DNA of 64,000 nucleotides from the NCBI GenBank assembly GCA_965197415.1, contig OZ240207.1, positions 930,001 to 994,000 of the forward strand, in the 5' to 3' direction. Positions 44,511 to 54,483 of this stretch are shown here, piece by piece. The stretch's first letter is position 1. Each line of letters opens with the position of its first letter. The position numbers and the translations under genes are program-made. The notes beneath the pieces are model-generated. The model did no database searches. It worked only from the letters and a program-made list of their open reading frames with translations, and was not told the origin of the DNA. The stretch comes from DAOUJI01 sp965197415 (GTDB lineage: Bacteria; Chloroflexota; Dehalococcoidia; Lucifugimonadales; JAGWBF01).

Positions 44511-45629
44511 ATGCCTAGCAGCACAGGGATGCTTACACAGCAAGTCAAGGGCAGGGTGTACAACTACTCCCATTGCCTCGGCGGCTCCAGCGGAGACCGC
44601 GGCTTCTTCGCGCCAGTGGACTTTGCCGTGGGGAATGAAGGACGCATCTACGTGGTGAACACGGGGTTCGAGTTCTACCCGCAGTACGTGGGAATAACCG
44701 CTTGCAACCTGGACAGCGAGATTTTCTGGAGCGACCGGGGATATACCTTCGGCGGCAACCGGGAAAGCGCCATGCCTAAAGCCATCGCGGTGGACTCAGA
44801 CGAGAACGTCTACGTGTCCGACGAGTTCAACAATCAGATATACATCCTGAACAGGGACGGAGAGTTGGTCGGAAACTGGGGCTCGAAGGACGTGGATGCA
44901 GGCTCCACAGTGGACGCCACCGGACGCTCCCTACATCTGTATCTACGGAAGTACATGGGCGGAAACACCGGAGACGGCCAGTTGAACGGCCCGTCAGGGC
45001 TGGCTTTCGACCACGATGGACACTTGCTGGTGGTGGACGGCCACAATCACCGGGTGCAGAAATTCACCAAGGACGGACAATACATCTCCCAGTTCGGCGG
45101 CTTCGGCTCCGAGGACGGCGAGTTCAACATGCCCTGGGGCATCACGGTGGACTCGGAAGGCAACATCTTCGTGGCCGACTGGAGGAACAACCGGGTGCAG
45201 AAGCTCAGCCCCGAAGGCAGGCACCTGGCCACCATCGGAGGCCCTGGCTCCGAGGGGGAACTCAAGTTCCCTGCTGGAGTGGCAGTGGACAAGGACGGGG
45301 ACATCTACGTCGCTGACTGGGGCAACAACCTGCTGCGCGTATATGAGGCTGACGGGACGTTCATCACCAACTTCGTGGGCGACGCCTGGGAGGTCTCCCA
45401 GTGGGCCGCAGACCGGATTTCCGCAGACCCGATGATCCAAAAGAAGCGGCGTTTGGTGGACCTTTCACCCACCTGGAAATTCTGGCGCCCGGTTGCCGTG
45501 AACGTAGATGACGAGGGCCGGGTGATGGCTCTGGAGGCCCTTCACCACCGGCTGCAGGTCTACCTCAAGGAGCAGAACTGGCTGGAGCCCGACTACATTG
45601 ATGGCGCCGTTGGAGCGCCCTTCAACTAG
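44511..45629 (+). CDS. NHL-repeat beta-propeller protein
   Basis: 372 residues, no signal peptide. At least five NHL blades: AIAVDSDENVYVSDEFNNQIYILN, GLAFDHDGHLLVVDGHNHRV, GITVDSEGNIFVADWRNNRV, GVAVDKDGDIYVADWGNNLL and one degenerate blade near each end, giving a six-bladed ring. The C-terminal SPTWKFWRPVAVNVDDEG closes it. Directly follows the DUF1800 gene and ends in a strong terminator, so the two form an operon. Confidence 0.85.
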   Translation: MPSSTGMLTQQVKGRVYNYSHCLGGSSGDRGFFAPVDFAVGNEGRIYVVNTGFEFYPQYVGITACNLDSEIFWSDRGYTFGGNRESAMPKAIAVDSDENVYVSDEFNNQIYILNRDGELVGNWGSKDVDAGSTVDATGRSLHLYLRKYMGGNTGDGQLNGPSGLAFDHDGHLLVVDGHNHRVQKFTKDGQYISQFGGFGSEDGEFNMPWGITVDSEGNIFVADWRNNRVQKLSPEGRHLATIGGPGSEGELKFPAGVAVDKDGDIYVADWGNNLLRVYEADGTFITNFVGDAWEVSQWAADRISADPMIQKKRRLVDLSPTWKFWRPVAVNVDDEGRVMALEALHHRLQVYLKEQNWLEPDYIDGAVGAPFN

Positions 45630-45659
45630 ACCTAACGACACACCGGAGCAACGAGCTAG

Positions 45660-45690
45660 GGGCCGACGTTTTGAACGTCGGCCCTTGTTT
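45660..45690. terminator. Bidirectional terminator
   Basis: GGGCCGACGTT and AACGTCGGCCC form an 11-bp stem with a 3-base loop, followed by a T-rich tail. It ends the NHL operon and the convergent ABC transporter operon. Confidence 0.85.
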
Positions 45691-45726
45691 GTTCGATTCC
45701 GATAAAGCCGTGTGTGAGCCGGGGGG

Positions 45727-46653
45727 TTAGTTGGACCCCCGCAAACGCGGGTCGAGTACGTCTCTCAAGGCGTCGCCCAGCAGGTTCCAGGCAAACACCA
45801 CGATGGCGATGGCCAGCCCCGGGAACACTGGCAGCCACGGCCCGATTCCTATGTACTGCTTCGTGGCGCCCCTCAACATGTTGCCCCAAGACGGGTCGTC
45901 CACCGCCGCTCCCAGCCCCAGGAAGCTCAAGGAAGCTTCGGCGATAATGGCTATCCCCAGCTGGAAGGTAATCATAACGATCAGGATGCCCATCGTATTG
46001 GGCGCCAGGTGCCGAACGATTATGCGCCAGTCGGAAGCGCCTACCGCTCGGGCGGCGAGCACGTAATCCATCTCCTTGATCGCCAACGCCTGGGACCGGA
46101 TTATCCTCGCAGTGCTCGGCACGAACAAGATCGCTAACGCGATGGTGACGTTGTTGAGCGATGTTCCTAAGGCCGCCACGATGGCAATGGCCAAAACGAT
46201 ATAGGGAAACGCTATCATGCCGTCGATAAACCGCTGGACGACCAGGTCCGTAAATCCACCAAAGTATGCGCTGGACACACCGATCAGCAGCCCGATCAAC
46301 GACCCGATGAAGGCGCTTATCAGACCTACTCTCAGGGAGATCCGGCTGCCAGCGATAATGCGGCTGAATACATCGCGGCCCAACTCGTCGCCCCCCAGCA
46401 GTTGGTCGGAACTGGGAGAGGCGTAGAGCTTGGTGTGGTCAGTGTCGTAAGGGTCGTGGCGCTGAATTGCGGGAGCGAATATGGCGACTGCAACCAGGAG
46501 CAGGGCAACGACTCCCGCCGCTGCTCCCAGAGGTTTCCTGCTGGCGAAGTTCGCAATCTGGCCCAAAACGGGGCGTTTAGGCCGGAGGGCTTCATATGCC
46601 CGGTCTGGAATGGAAGTTTCTGCTCTTGGCTCTTGGCTCATCGTGCGTCTCAA
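45727..46653 (-). CDS. Dipeptide/oligopeptide ABC transporter permease, DppC type
   Basis: 308 residues. An N-terminal cytoplasmic extension precedes the first helix, then a periplasmic loop (DPYDTDHTKLYASPSSDQLLGGDELGRDVFSRI, the DppC-type 'G-D-LGRDV-SR' marker split over two segments), five more helices, and the EAA-like loop ALAIKEMDYVLAARAVGASDWRII. Pairs with the permease at 46673 and the binding protein at 47928; no ATPase gene is in the window. Confidence 0.88.
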   Translation of the reverse strand: MRRTMSQEPRAETSIPDRAYEALRPKRPVLGQIANFASRKPLGAAAGVVALLLVAVAIFAPAIQRHDPYDTDHTKLYASPSSDQLLGGDELGRDVFSRIIAGSRISLRVGLISAFIGSLIGLLIGVSSAYFGGFTDLVVQRFIDGMIAFPYIVLAIAIVAALGTSLNNVTIALAILFVPSTARIIRSQALAIKEMDYVLAARAVGASDWRIIVRHLAPNTMGILIVMITFQLGIAIIAEASLSFLGLGAAVDDPSWGNMLRGATKQYIGIGPWLPVFPGLAIAIVVFAWNLLGDALRDVLDPRLRGSN

Positions 46654-46672
46654 GCCCTCTCGGGACCAAGGG

Positions 46673-47632
46673 CTAAGTATAGCGTATCCTGGGATTCAGC
46701 CAGCCGTAAATCATATCTGTGGCCAAGTTCAGAAGCAGCACTATCACGGTAATGGACATCACTATGGCCTGGACAACGGGGAAGTCCCGTTGTCCAACCG
46801 ACGTGATTAGGTGCCTGCCCATGCCCGGCACGTTGAATATCTGCTCTATTACCACGGTGCCTCCCATCAGCCGTCCGAACTCGTAGGCGGCCACCGTGAC
46901 CACCGGCAACAGCGCGTTTTTAAGCGTGTGCCGCCCTATCACCGCCAACTCGGTCAAACCTTTGGAGCGGGCCGTGCGTATATAGTCCTCCCGGAACACT
47001 TCAAGCACGGCGGACCTGGTTACGCGGGCGATAAAAGCCATGTTGGAGAATGCCAGGGCTAGGGCGGGAAAAGCCAACTGCTCCAGGTTGAGTCCCGGGT
47101 CTTCCCACAGATCGGCATAGCCCAGCGGAATCCCGTAGCCGAACTCGACGGATAGGATGAACACCACCATTATGCCTATCCAGAAATTAGGGAGTGCTAT
47201 TCCGGCGATGGTGATTAGTCTGCCTAGATAATCAAAAACTCCATCCTGCCTAATGGCCGAAAGCACACCGAGGGGCACGGCCACGGCGACAGCCATCAGA
47301 AGCGCCATGATGGTCAACTGGATGGTGACGGGGAATTTCTTCTTCATGTCGTCCCAGACGGGGGTCCTGTAGTGGAACGAATTTCCGAAGTCGCCCTGTA
47401 ACATTCCCCAGACCCACGTGCCGTATTGGTTGATGAGAGGCCGGTCAGTGCCCAGCTTTTTGGCCAGAGCAGCCCGCTCCTCTTCGGTGTATTCAGCCTC
47501 ACCGGACGCGCCGGCAAGCCGAGCCTCCGCAGGGTCGCCGGGCACAACCCGAAGCAGAACAAAGACGAGGGACGTGACGATAATGAGGGTCGGGATGAAC
47601 AACAGGACTCGTTTTATTATGTAGGCCTGCAT
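46673..47632 (-). CDS. Dipeptide/oligopeptide ABC transporter permease, DppB type
   Basis: 319 residues: first helix YIIKRVLLFIPTLIIVTSLVF, then the DppB-type periplasmic segment RVVPGDPAEARL and a large loop, five further helices, and the EAA loop YIRTARSKGLTELAVIGRHTLKNALLP. Twenty bases separate it from the DppC-type gene. Confidence 0.88.
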   Translation of the reverse strand: MQAYIIKRVLLFIPTLIIVTSLVFVLLRVVPGDPAEARLAGASGEAEYTEEERAALAKKLGTDRPLINQYGTWVWGMLQGDFGNSFHYRTPVWDDMKKKFPVTIQLTIMALLMAVAVAVPLGVLSAIRQDGVFDYLGRLITIAGIALPNFWIGIMVVFILSVEFGYGIPLGYADLWEDPGLNLEQLAFPALALAFSNMAFIARVTRSAVLEVFREDYIRTARSKGLTELAVIGRHTLKNALLPVVTVAAYEFGRLMGGTVVIEQIFNVPGMGRHLITSVGQRDFPVVQAIVMSITVIVLLLNLATDMIYGWLNPRIRYT

Positions 47633-47927
47633 CTCTTAGCTCACTCTGATCGACTCTCGGTGTTGACTTCGGCTACTTGGATTCGACTATAGGTGTCGAA
47701 ATTTTAGCAGACCTTGCGGCGGACGTCACCACATCCCTGCATTATCAACAGGCCTTTCGACTATCGTAGGTACGTCTTTCCTTCCGCTCACCTTGAACTT
47801 GTCGAAGGGTGGTTGACTGGCTCATGGCGAACGGAGCATCTTGCAATCGAAAGGCCCTGGCATAATCAAGGGGACAGGCCTGGCATGGACCAGAAGCCTG
47901 TCCCCTCGATGATTTGTCCTATGGAGT
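47633..47927. other. Gene-free stretch between binding protein and permease genes
   Basis: Contains a REP-like segment (CCGCTCACCTTGAACTTGTC then GAAGGGTGG at about 47785-47813) and a strong hairpin: GGGGACAGGC at 47870-47879 pairs with GCCTGTCCCC at 47896-47905, 23 bases past the binding-protein stop on the minus strand and without a T tract. The hairpin could protect the upstream mRNA and give more binding protein than permease, as REP elements do elsewhere. Confidence 0.5.
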
Positions 47928-49799
47928 TTAGCCGCAGCTTGGGTCGCACCAGATGTGGGCCCAGTCCTGGTAGTGGCCCAGAGCGGGAGGCGGGTAGAAG
48001 CCCTTGATTCGCTTGTCTACGAACATGGACTCCACCTTGAAGTACATGTAGGGCCACGAGTTGTCTTCCAGCAGGATGTCGTTGGCCTGAACCACCAACG
48101 CCCTTCTGGCGTCAGGGTCTGTCTCTGTGGCTATCTGGTCCCAGAGAGGCTCCGCCTCGGGGTTGTAGTAGCCTGTCCGCGCAACGTCGGCAGTGCTCCC
48201 CTTCTTGTAGGAGTTAGCGGAAGCGTCCGGGTCGGGGTATGAGAAGCTGTTCGCCATGACGGCAAACTCGAAGTCTCCGTTCACGTAGGCGGACATCCCG
48301 GCCACACTCTCCATCTGGCGGATGGTGACGTCCCAACCAAGGAAGTCTTTAAGTTGCTCTTTGACCAACACCGCAACGTCGCAGAACTCAATGACCGTCC
48401 TGCATGTGAGATTCGGCGCAAATCCCTCTCCAACGCCTGCGGCCTCCATCAGGGCCTTGGCTTCTGCTATGTCATCCGCCGACTTGACGCCGGGGGCGTC
48501 CTCGCGGAAGCCGGGCATCTGCAGAGCTTCCTCTGTCGGGAAGCTCCAATCGAATCCGGAGGGAATGGGAGTCCCGATTAGGGCGGCGCCGCCGCTGAAT
48601 GTCTCAATGGCCGGCTGCCTGTGCAGCACAAGATTCATGGCTCTGCGGACATCGGGGTTGTCCCAGGGAGCGCCCGCTCGTACGTTCATCATTACGCCGA
48701 GGGTGTAGAGAGGGCTGGGGCTGATGTAGAAGTTGAACTGTTCGGCGATGGCAGCGTCCTTCGCCAACTCGGCGGCTTCTTTGATGCTCAGGTTGGTGTT
48801 CCAGCCCGCGGGCATCATCACCTGTCCCGTCCTGAAAGCGGCTGCAACGGCGCCGTGGTCGGTGATGATGAAGTTCTTGATGCCGTCGACGTAGGGCCTG
48901 CCGTCTCTGAAAAAGTCGGGGTTGGCCTCCAATTCCGAGGATATGTCCCTGTCATAGTTCTTCAGCACAAAGGGACCCGTCCCGATCAAGGTCTCCGGCC
49001 TGGAGAAGGTGAACCCATCTCCGGCTTCGTAGGCGGACTTGCGGAGCACATGGAAGTTCAGCCTGCTGAACGTGGTGAAGAAGGCTGCGGAGGGGAACTT
49101 CAGTGTGACTTCCAAAGTGCCAGCGTCCACAGCTCTCCAAGTGTCCATGTAAGTCAGGACCTGTCTGGCCTGGGTTTGGATCCGTCCTCCGGCCGACTCC
49201 GTGACGAGCGGAACTCCGGCGTTGTCTGGGTCGAACCAGCCGTTCATGCTCATCATTATGTCGTCCATGGTGAGCGGTGAACCGTCGTGGAACGTGACTC
49301 CTTCACGTATGTAAAAGGTGAAGACCGTACCGTCGTCGGAGACTTCCCATTCCTGTGCCAGATCACCTCTGATGTCGAGAAGGTCCGCAGTCTCAGGATT
49401 GGTCTCGATTATCTGGTTGACGATGGGATTCACATGGTAGTTGTTGTAGTTAATGGGCTCGAAGAACATGCCTGCGTCCGGGGAGGCGTACGCTTGCATG
49501 TTGATGACGCCGCCTCTGATTACTCCGAGCACCTCGTCCGGAGATGGGGGAAGAGTCGCCGTAGGCACGGCGGTGGGTGTCCGTGTGGGCTGCATAGCCA
49601 CCGGGGTGTCGGTGGGTTCCTCCATCATCATCGCTTCGGTGGGCGTAGGCGGAACAGTCGCGGGAGCCGACGTAGCGGTCGGTCGCGGCGTGTTTGTCGG
49701 GTCCTCTCCGCCACAGGCTGCCGCTAGGCCTACGAGGAGCACAGCGGCCAGTGTTAACAGCATCCACCAACTTGGTTTTATCGACCTAGTACGAGGCAT
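47928..49799 (-). CDS. Extracellular peptide-type substrate-binding lipoprotein
   Basis: SBP family 5, 623 residues from the ATG at 49799 (AAGGAG six bases upstream; the ATG at 49805 would touch the ribosome-binding site). Signal anchor LLTLAAVLLVGLAAACGG gives lipobox AAAC, then a PT-rich linker (TNTPRPTATSAPATVPPTPT) before the large two-lobed binding domain (DGTVFTFYIREGVTFHDG, YNPEAEPLWDQI). Delivers peptides or Ni/oligosaccharide-like ligands to the DppBC permease; ligand unknown. Confidence 0.9.
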   Translation of the reverse strand: MPRTRSIKPSWWMLLTLAAVLLVGLAAACGGEDPTNTPRPTATSAPATVPPTPTEAMMMEEPTDTPVAMQPTRTPTAVPTATLPPSPDEVLGVIRGGVINMQAYASPDAGMFFEPINYNNYHVNPIVNQIIETNPETADLLDIRGDLAQEWEVSDDGTVFTFYIREGVTFHDGSPLTMDDIMMSMNGWFDPDNAGVPLVTESAGGRIQTQARQVLTYMDTWRAVDAGTLEVTLKFPSAAFFTTFSRLNFHVLRKSAYEAGDGFTFSRPETLIGTGPFVLKNYDRDISSELEANPDFFRDGRPYVDGIKNFIITDHGAVAAAFRTGQVMMPAGWNTNLSIKEAAELAKDAAIAEQFNFYISPSPLYTLGVMMNVRAGAPWDNPDVRRAMNLVLHRQPAIETFSGGAALIGTPIPSGFDWSFPTEEALQMPGFREDAPGVKSADDIAEAKALMEAAGVGEGFAPNLTCRTVIEFCDVAVLVKEQLKDFLGWDVTIRQMESVAGMSAYVNGDFEFAVMANSFSYPDPDASANSYKKGSTADVARTGYYNPEAEPLWDQIATETDPDARRALVVQANDILLEDNSWPYMYFKVESMFVDKRIKGFYPPPALGHYQDWAHIWCDPSCG

Positions 49800-50041
49800 G
49801 TCCATCTCCTTTTATATTATGGTTGCGAATGCCCGGCTCGAGTGGATAATAGAGCCACAGCTAGCCGGATTCGTAGCTATAAAAAGACGCAGCGTAAATT
49901 AGCATACGGCTGCTTACGTTGTCAATCAAATCGCCACATTTGAAACTCGGATTCCTGGAAGCGGCAGGGTTGGCGAGGATACGCGCCGTATGATAGCATC
50001 ATGGCCGTTCGAACATCTGACTAATTGAGACGACGACCAAT

Positions 50042-50770
50042 ATGAATTTCAAGAATCTCGTCATTCCAGCGCTCGGTATAGCTGGAGTCGCGATTTTGGG
50101 TCTGGTGTTGGCTGCACTGTTCTCCGATGGCTCCCTTTTTGCCACGGGGTCCTCTGCCGAACCGCCGACCAAGGAATCTTCTACGGACGAGCCTCCTCCT
50201 CGGGACATTGTGTTCCCGGACCCACCAGAAAAATTGCAGCAACTGATCGGTTCCCAACCAACCGTCCCTTCTCCCCGACGCTCCACAACAACGACGCGCA
50301 CAGAGCCGGTTCCGTCAGACCCGGCAAACACTTACACCTGGGAGGACGGCGACAGGACTCTGGGCGTCGTGCTTCAGACCGATTTGTCGGTCCAAAACAA
50401 CAGATCCATCAACTCCACTGACACCGTGGTTTCGAAGGGAGTCAAGGAAAGCATAGTCCAAGTACAGGACACCCGCGACCAAAATTCTCTGCCGGTGTTC
50501 CGCTCCCAATCGGGAGGCGAGCTGATGACGCTCCCCGGCGGAGTTCTGCTGGCCCTGGACCCAGAGATGGACCAGACCGAGGTCGAAAGCTTCTTCTCCC
50601 AGAATAACATCTCGTTAGACGGAGTTTCGGAGCTGGACTTCATCGAAAACGGATTCTTCGTGAAAACCGAGCCGGGCTTCCCATCGCTGGTGCTCGCCAA
50701 CGAACTGGCCAACCAGGACAGCGTGTTGATTTCCAGTCCAAACTGGCAGGCCGAACGGGAGCTTAAGTGA
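50042..50770 (+). CDS. Membrane-anchored propeptide-like protein
   Basis: 242 residues: an N-terminal membrane segment (LVIPALGIAGVAILGLVLAALF), a PT/S-rich linker, then a small C-terminal domain GGVLLALDPEMDQTEVESFF ending in ANQDSVLISSPNWQ. The last 80 residues have the outline of an inhibitor I9/fungalysin-type subtilase propeptide (a strand, a helix with E-x-FF, a second strand ending in a 'S.P.W/Y' before the mature enzyme). It overlaps the next gene by GTGA. Probably the foldase/inhibitor of the S8 protease. Identity of the domain is inference. Confidence 0.6.
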   Translation: MNFKNLVIPALGIAGVAILGLVLAALFSDGSLFATGSSAEPPTKESSTDEPPPRDIVFPDPPEKLQQLIGSQPTVPSPRRSTTTTRTEPVPSDPANTYTWEDGDRTLGVVLQTDLSVQNNRSINSTDTVVSKGVKESIVQVQDTRDQNSLPVFRSQSGGELMTLPGGVLLALDPEMDQTEVESFFSQNNISLDGVSELDFIENGFFVKTEPGFPSLVLANELANQDSVLISSPNWQAERELK

Positions 50771-53631
50771 GGGCGCCGGGGTTGAACCGCCTATTCGACG
50801 GCAATAACGTAGGGTCTCCCTCGTTGATGTCTGCGCGGAAGGTCATCCTCATGGCGGCGACGCTGGCCCTGTGCTTCATCCTCACCGCCGGAGGCGCAGG
50901 GGCCCAGTCCACTGACGATCACGGGGACACATTCGCTACGGCAACACCCGTGTCGCTGGGGTCTTCAACTCCGGGCCACATCGACCACAGCGCCGACTGG
51001 GACATCTTCAAGATTGACTTGTCCAGCGAACCCGACGCCGTGGATTTGTGGGCATACGCAACCGACGACAACGGCGATGACGTTGTTGACGACACCATCG
51101 GGGGATTGTACGACAGCGACTCCACATTGGTGGCATTCAACGACGACGGCTTCCTGACGGGCAGCCTGCGCCAATTCAGCCTACGGAAGATTGTCCAACC
51201 AGGAGTCTACTACATCGTTGTTGTGAGTTACTCAGGAGATGAGGTCGACTACACCCTACACATCAAGGCGGTTGCTGACCCTGGAGATTCCCCACGCACG
51301 GCGAAGCCGTTATTTCCTGGTTCACCTGCCGGCGGCACAATCGACTCAGCAAACGACGTGGACCATTTCAGACTGAACATCAGTAGACCAACTCACCTAA
51401 TCATCGATGGCATGACCTCCAACCTCGCATCCATAGACGTAGACATCATCGACTCGGGGGGCACAGAGGTCCCGTTGAATTTCCGCCCAATAGGCGTCCG
51501 AAGCATCTTCTTCACTCTCCAGACCGGGTTCCGGATTTTGGACGACTTCGACCGTGGCGTGTATTACATCAGAGTGAGCAATTTCGACAGTCCTGCTTCG
51601 ATTTTCGATATTGAGCCCACTCCCGAAGAGTCTATTTCCCGCCCTATACCCTACACAATTTTCGCCTACGAAGACGATGAATACACCGCATTCATTGAAG
51701 AGTGCGAGTCCATCACTCTTTCTTTGAACAACCCGAATATTAGCGACTCTCTGTACGGATGCCAGTGGCACCTGGACGACGCCAATGGAAGAGACATAAA
51801 CGTCGAGTCCGTTTGGGCGGACGGCAACATGGGGAAGGGCGTCAACGTCGCCATCGTTGACGACGGAATGTACCATGCCCACGAGGACCTGAAAGACAAC
51901 GTCGACATCAGCATGAACCATGACTATACCGGCAACGAGGAGGTATACGACCGCCTCCATCACCACGGCACACACGTTACCGGCATCATCGCAGCCCGGG
52001 ACAACTCCTTAGGAGTGCGAGGAGTCGCACCAAGGGCGACAGTATACGGGTACAACCTTCTGGCGGACGAAAATCCGTTCACTATATTTTCGAACGAAGT
52101 GGACGCAATGGTCAGGAATAGGGGCGTAACTGCGGTGTCCAACAACAGCTGGGGGTTTCCTGACAGCCCCGGCTTGGGTCCTGTCACCTCGTTCTGGGAA
52201 CTGGCTGTGGATGCGGGACTCAACACCGGCTACGATGGGAAAGGGACCTTCTATGTCTTCGCCGCCGGAAACGGCCATTTGCTGGGAGACGACTCCAACC
52301 TGGGTGAATACTCTAACTACTACGGTGTGACCGCCGTATGTTCGGTGGACGGACGGGACGGCAAGGCAGGTTATTCTGAAACAGGCGCCAACCTCTGGGT
52401 CTGCGCTCCCGCCAACGACCGTCCGAGGTCTCTTGGGGGGACTTTCGGCATTCTCACCACGGAGAACTCTGACCGCTATCAAAGAGATTTCCTAGGGACA
52501 TCGGCGGCGGCTCCCATCGTTTCCGGCGTAGCTGCTTTGATGCGCGGGGCCAACCCGGACCTGACGTGGCGTGACCTGAAGCTGATTCTCGCCGCCTCGG
52601 CCCGCAAGAACGACCCAGGAAGCGCCGGGTGGCAAGACGGAGCTCAAAAGTACCTGGCTTCTTCCGACTCCGACCGTTACCACTTCAACCATGAATACGG
52701 GTTTGGAGTGGTTGACGCCGAGGCCGCCGTTGACTTGGCCAAAGAATGGACCAACGCGCCTCCTCTAATGACCTCGACAGAGACCTCAGGTGAGCTAAGC
52801 ATGGAGGTCCCTGACGCCCTCCACTCTGGCAAGTCCACGACCATCACCAGTGAACTTACGTTGGACACCACTCTGGGGTTTACCGAGTTCGTGGAGGTGA
52901 ACGTCTCCTTCCAGCACGAGTCTTTCCGCGACTTGAAGATTGAACTGGAATCGCCTTCGGGTGCGGTCTCGAAACTGGCCTTCCCCTTCGACACCTCTAT
53001 CGATTTCATACCTTTCCTGGATTTCGTGCCACTGGACGGCTCGCACCGCCTCGGATCGGCAAAACATTTGGGCGAAGACCCCAACGGCGTCTGGACGTTG
53101 CGAATCACCGACCACATCAACGTCGGGGAAGGGACGTTCGACGGCTGGACTATCACCATATACGGGCATGAACGCACGCCGGGCGCTCCAACCGTGGACT
53201 CTATAACGGCCGACGTGGAGTCCCTGACAGTTGCTTGGCAGGCTCCCGCTGCAGATGGATGGTCGGAGGTAACATCTTACGACCTGAGGCACATTCCGAG
53301 TGACTCCGACGAGACCATAGAACCTAATTGGACGATTCTATATAACGTGTGGACCGACACAGGCGGCGGCGACTTGGAGCACACCGTGACCGGACTGACC
53401 GACGGGGTGGAATACCAGATACAGGTGCGGGCGATCAACTCCTGGGGTGCTGGGCGCTGGTCAGACACCGTGTCGGGAATCCCCAAGTTAGAGTTGCTCC
53501 AAAAATATGACGCCAACAACAACGGAGTAATCGACAGGGACGAGGCCATCCAGGCGATAAGCGACTACTTCGACGGAATCATCACTAGAGAGCAGGCAAT
53601 AGAAGTTGTCCGCCTCTATTTTGAAGGTTGA
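50767..53631 (+). CDS. Secreted S8 subtilisin/kexin-like protease with PPC, P, Fn3 and dockerin-like domains
   Basis: 954 residues from the GTG at 50767; ATG at 50827 (residue 21) is an alternative start that leaves the signal peptide (VILMAATLALCFILTAGGAGA) intact. Two pre-peptidase C-type beta domains at about 50-290, then the catalytic domain with D365 (VAIVDDGM), H400 (HHGTHVTGI) and S579 (GTSAAAP). After it a proprotein-convertase P domain (about 665-800), one Fn3 domain (SLTVAWQAPAADGWSEV), and a C-terminal EF-hand/dockerin-like repeat DANNNGVIDRDE. The DDG and P domain place it near kexins. All triad residues are intact. Translationally coupled to the preceding propeptide-like gene. 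Confidence 0.87.
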   Translation: MRAPGLNRLFDGNNVGSPSLMSARKVILMAATLALCFILTAGGAGAQSTDDHGDTFATATPVSLGSSTPGHIDHSADWDIFKIDLSSEPDAVDLWAYATDDNGDDVVDDTIGGLYDSDSTLVAFNDDGFLTGSLRQFSLRKIVQPGVYYIVVVSYSGDEVDYTLHIKAVADPGDSPRTAKPLFPGSPAGGTIDSANDVDHFRLNISRPTHLIIDGMTSNLASIDVDIIDSGGTEVPLNFRPIGVRSIFFTLQTGFRILDDFDRGVYYIRVSNFDSPASIFDIEPTPEESISRPIPYTIFAYEDDEYTAFIEECESITLSLNNPNISDSLYGCQWHLDDANGRDINVESVWADGNMGKGVNVAIVDDGMYHAHEDLKDNVDISMNHDYTGNEEVYDRLHHHGTHVTGIIAARDNSLGVRGVAPRATVYGYNLLADENPFTIFSNEVDAMVRNRGVTAVSNNSWGFPDSPGLGPVTSFWELAVDAGLNTGYDGKGTFYVFAAGNGHLLGDDSNLGEYSNYYGVTAVCSVDGRDGKAGYSETGANLWVCAPANDRPRSLGGTFGILTTENSDRYQRDFLGTSAAAPIVSGVAALMRGANPDLTWRDLKLILAASARKNDPGSAGWQDGAQKYLASSDSDRYHFNHEYGFGVVDAEAAVDLAKEWTNAPPLMTSTETSGELSMEVPDALHSGKSTTITSELTLDTTLGFTEFVEVNVSFQHESFRDLKIELESPSGAVSKLAFPFDTSIDFIPFLDFVPLDGSHRLGSAKHLGEDPNGVWTLRITDHINVGEGTFDGWTITIYGHERTPGAPTVDSITADVESLTVAWQAPAADGWSEVTSYDLRHIPSDSDETIEPNWTILYNVWTDTGGGDLEHTVTGLTDGVEYQIQVRAINSWGAGRWSDTVSGIPKLELLQKYDANNNGVIDRDEAIQAISDYFDGIITREQAIEVVRLYFEG

Positions 53632-53748
53632 TTCAACTCACCAATCGCTGCTGGCTCCAACACGGGCTCGGCCAAGATTCACTATCCGGGAGGATGGCTT
53701 AGACCGAACCCACAACCCGACTTCTCAGAACAGCCGGGACTCAACACG

Positions 53749-54483
53749 CTACTGAAACGTCTCGGCGTCGGGGCCAAACCATTTCTTGATGAGGGCGTTC
53801 AACGAGCCGTCCTCTTTCATGTCGCTGATGGCTCTGTCCAGCTTTTCTCTCAAATCTCCGTCATCCTCGCGGATTCCTACGCCAATTCCGGAGTCAAGCT
53901 CTACCCTGGGACCTATCAGAGCCAGCTGGCCGTCATCTTCCGCCATGCTGTCTCGGGCGAACGCCAGGTCGACCAGTGCGGAGTCGACCTCACCACCCAG
54001 AACAGCCGAAATAAGCTCTTCCGCCAGTGCGTACTCCGTCAGCATCGCTCCGGACTGGGACAGGTAGTCGGCCTGGACTGTGGCTATCTGGGCCGCCACT
54101 CTGCCGTTGGCCGCCTCGTCACCTGCACCAGCCAGCGCCACGTACACCGAGACACCTGGAGGGAAGTACGGCTGAGTGAAATCGATGACCTCATCTCTTT
54201 CGTCGGTTATGCTCATGCCGGCAAGTATCGTGTCGTATTTGCCGTCCACCAGGTTGGGTATGATGCTGTCCCAGTCGTTGATTACCCAGACGCACTCGAT
54301 ATTGGCGCGCCGGCACAGTTCATCCCCTAACTCCCGCTCGAAGCCGTCAACTTCACCGGCGTCGTTGATGAAGTTGTACGGGGGATAACCCCCTTCAGTG
54401 CCCATCCTCACTTCATCGGATTCTCCGGCGCAGGACAACAGTAAAGCCAGAGCCACTGCAACCGCCAGGATTGACGTTTTCAT
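53749..54483 (-). CDS. Polar amino acid-binding lipoprotein (SBP family 3)
   Basis: 244 residues from the ATG at 54483 (an upstream ATG at 54501 is also in frame). Signal with lipobox LLLSCAG. Binding-domain marks: GTEGGYPPYNFINDAG, VDGFERELGDELCRR, YDTILAGMSITDERDEVIDFTQPYF. Family binds amino acids or related compounds for ABC uptake, but no permease lies beside it; orphan receptor or partner elsewhere. Confidence 0.87.
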   Translation of the reverse strand: MKTSILAVAVALALLLSCAGESDEVRMGTEGGYPPYNFINDAGEVDGFERELGDELCRRANIECVWVINDWDSIIPNLVDGKYDTILAGMSITDERDEVIDFTQPYFPPGVSVYVALAGAGDEAANGRVAAQIATVQADYLSQSGAMLTEYALAEELISAVLGGEVDSALVDLAFARDSMAEDDGQLALIGPRVELDSGIGVGIREDDGDLREKLDRAISDMKEDGSLNALIKKWFGPDAETFQ

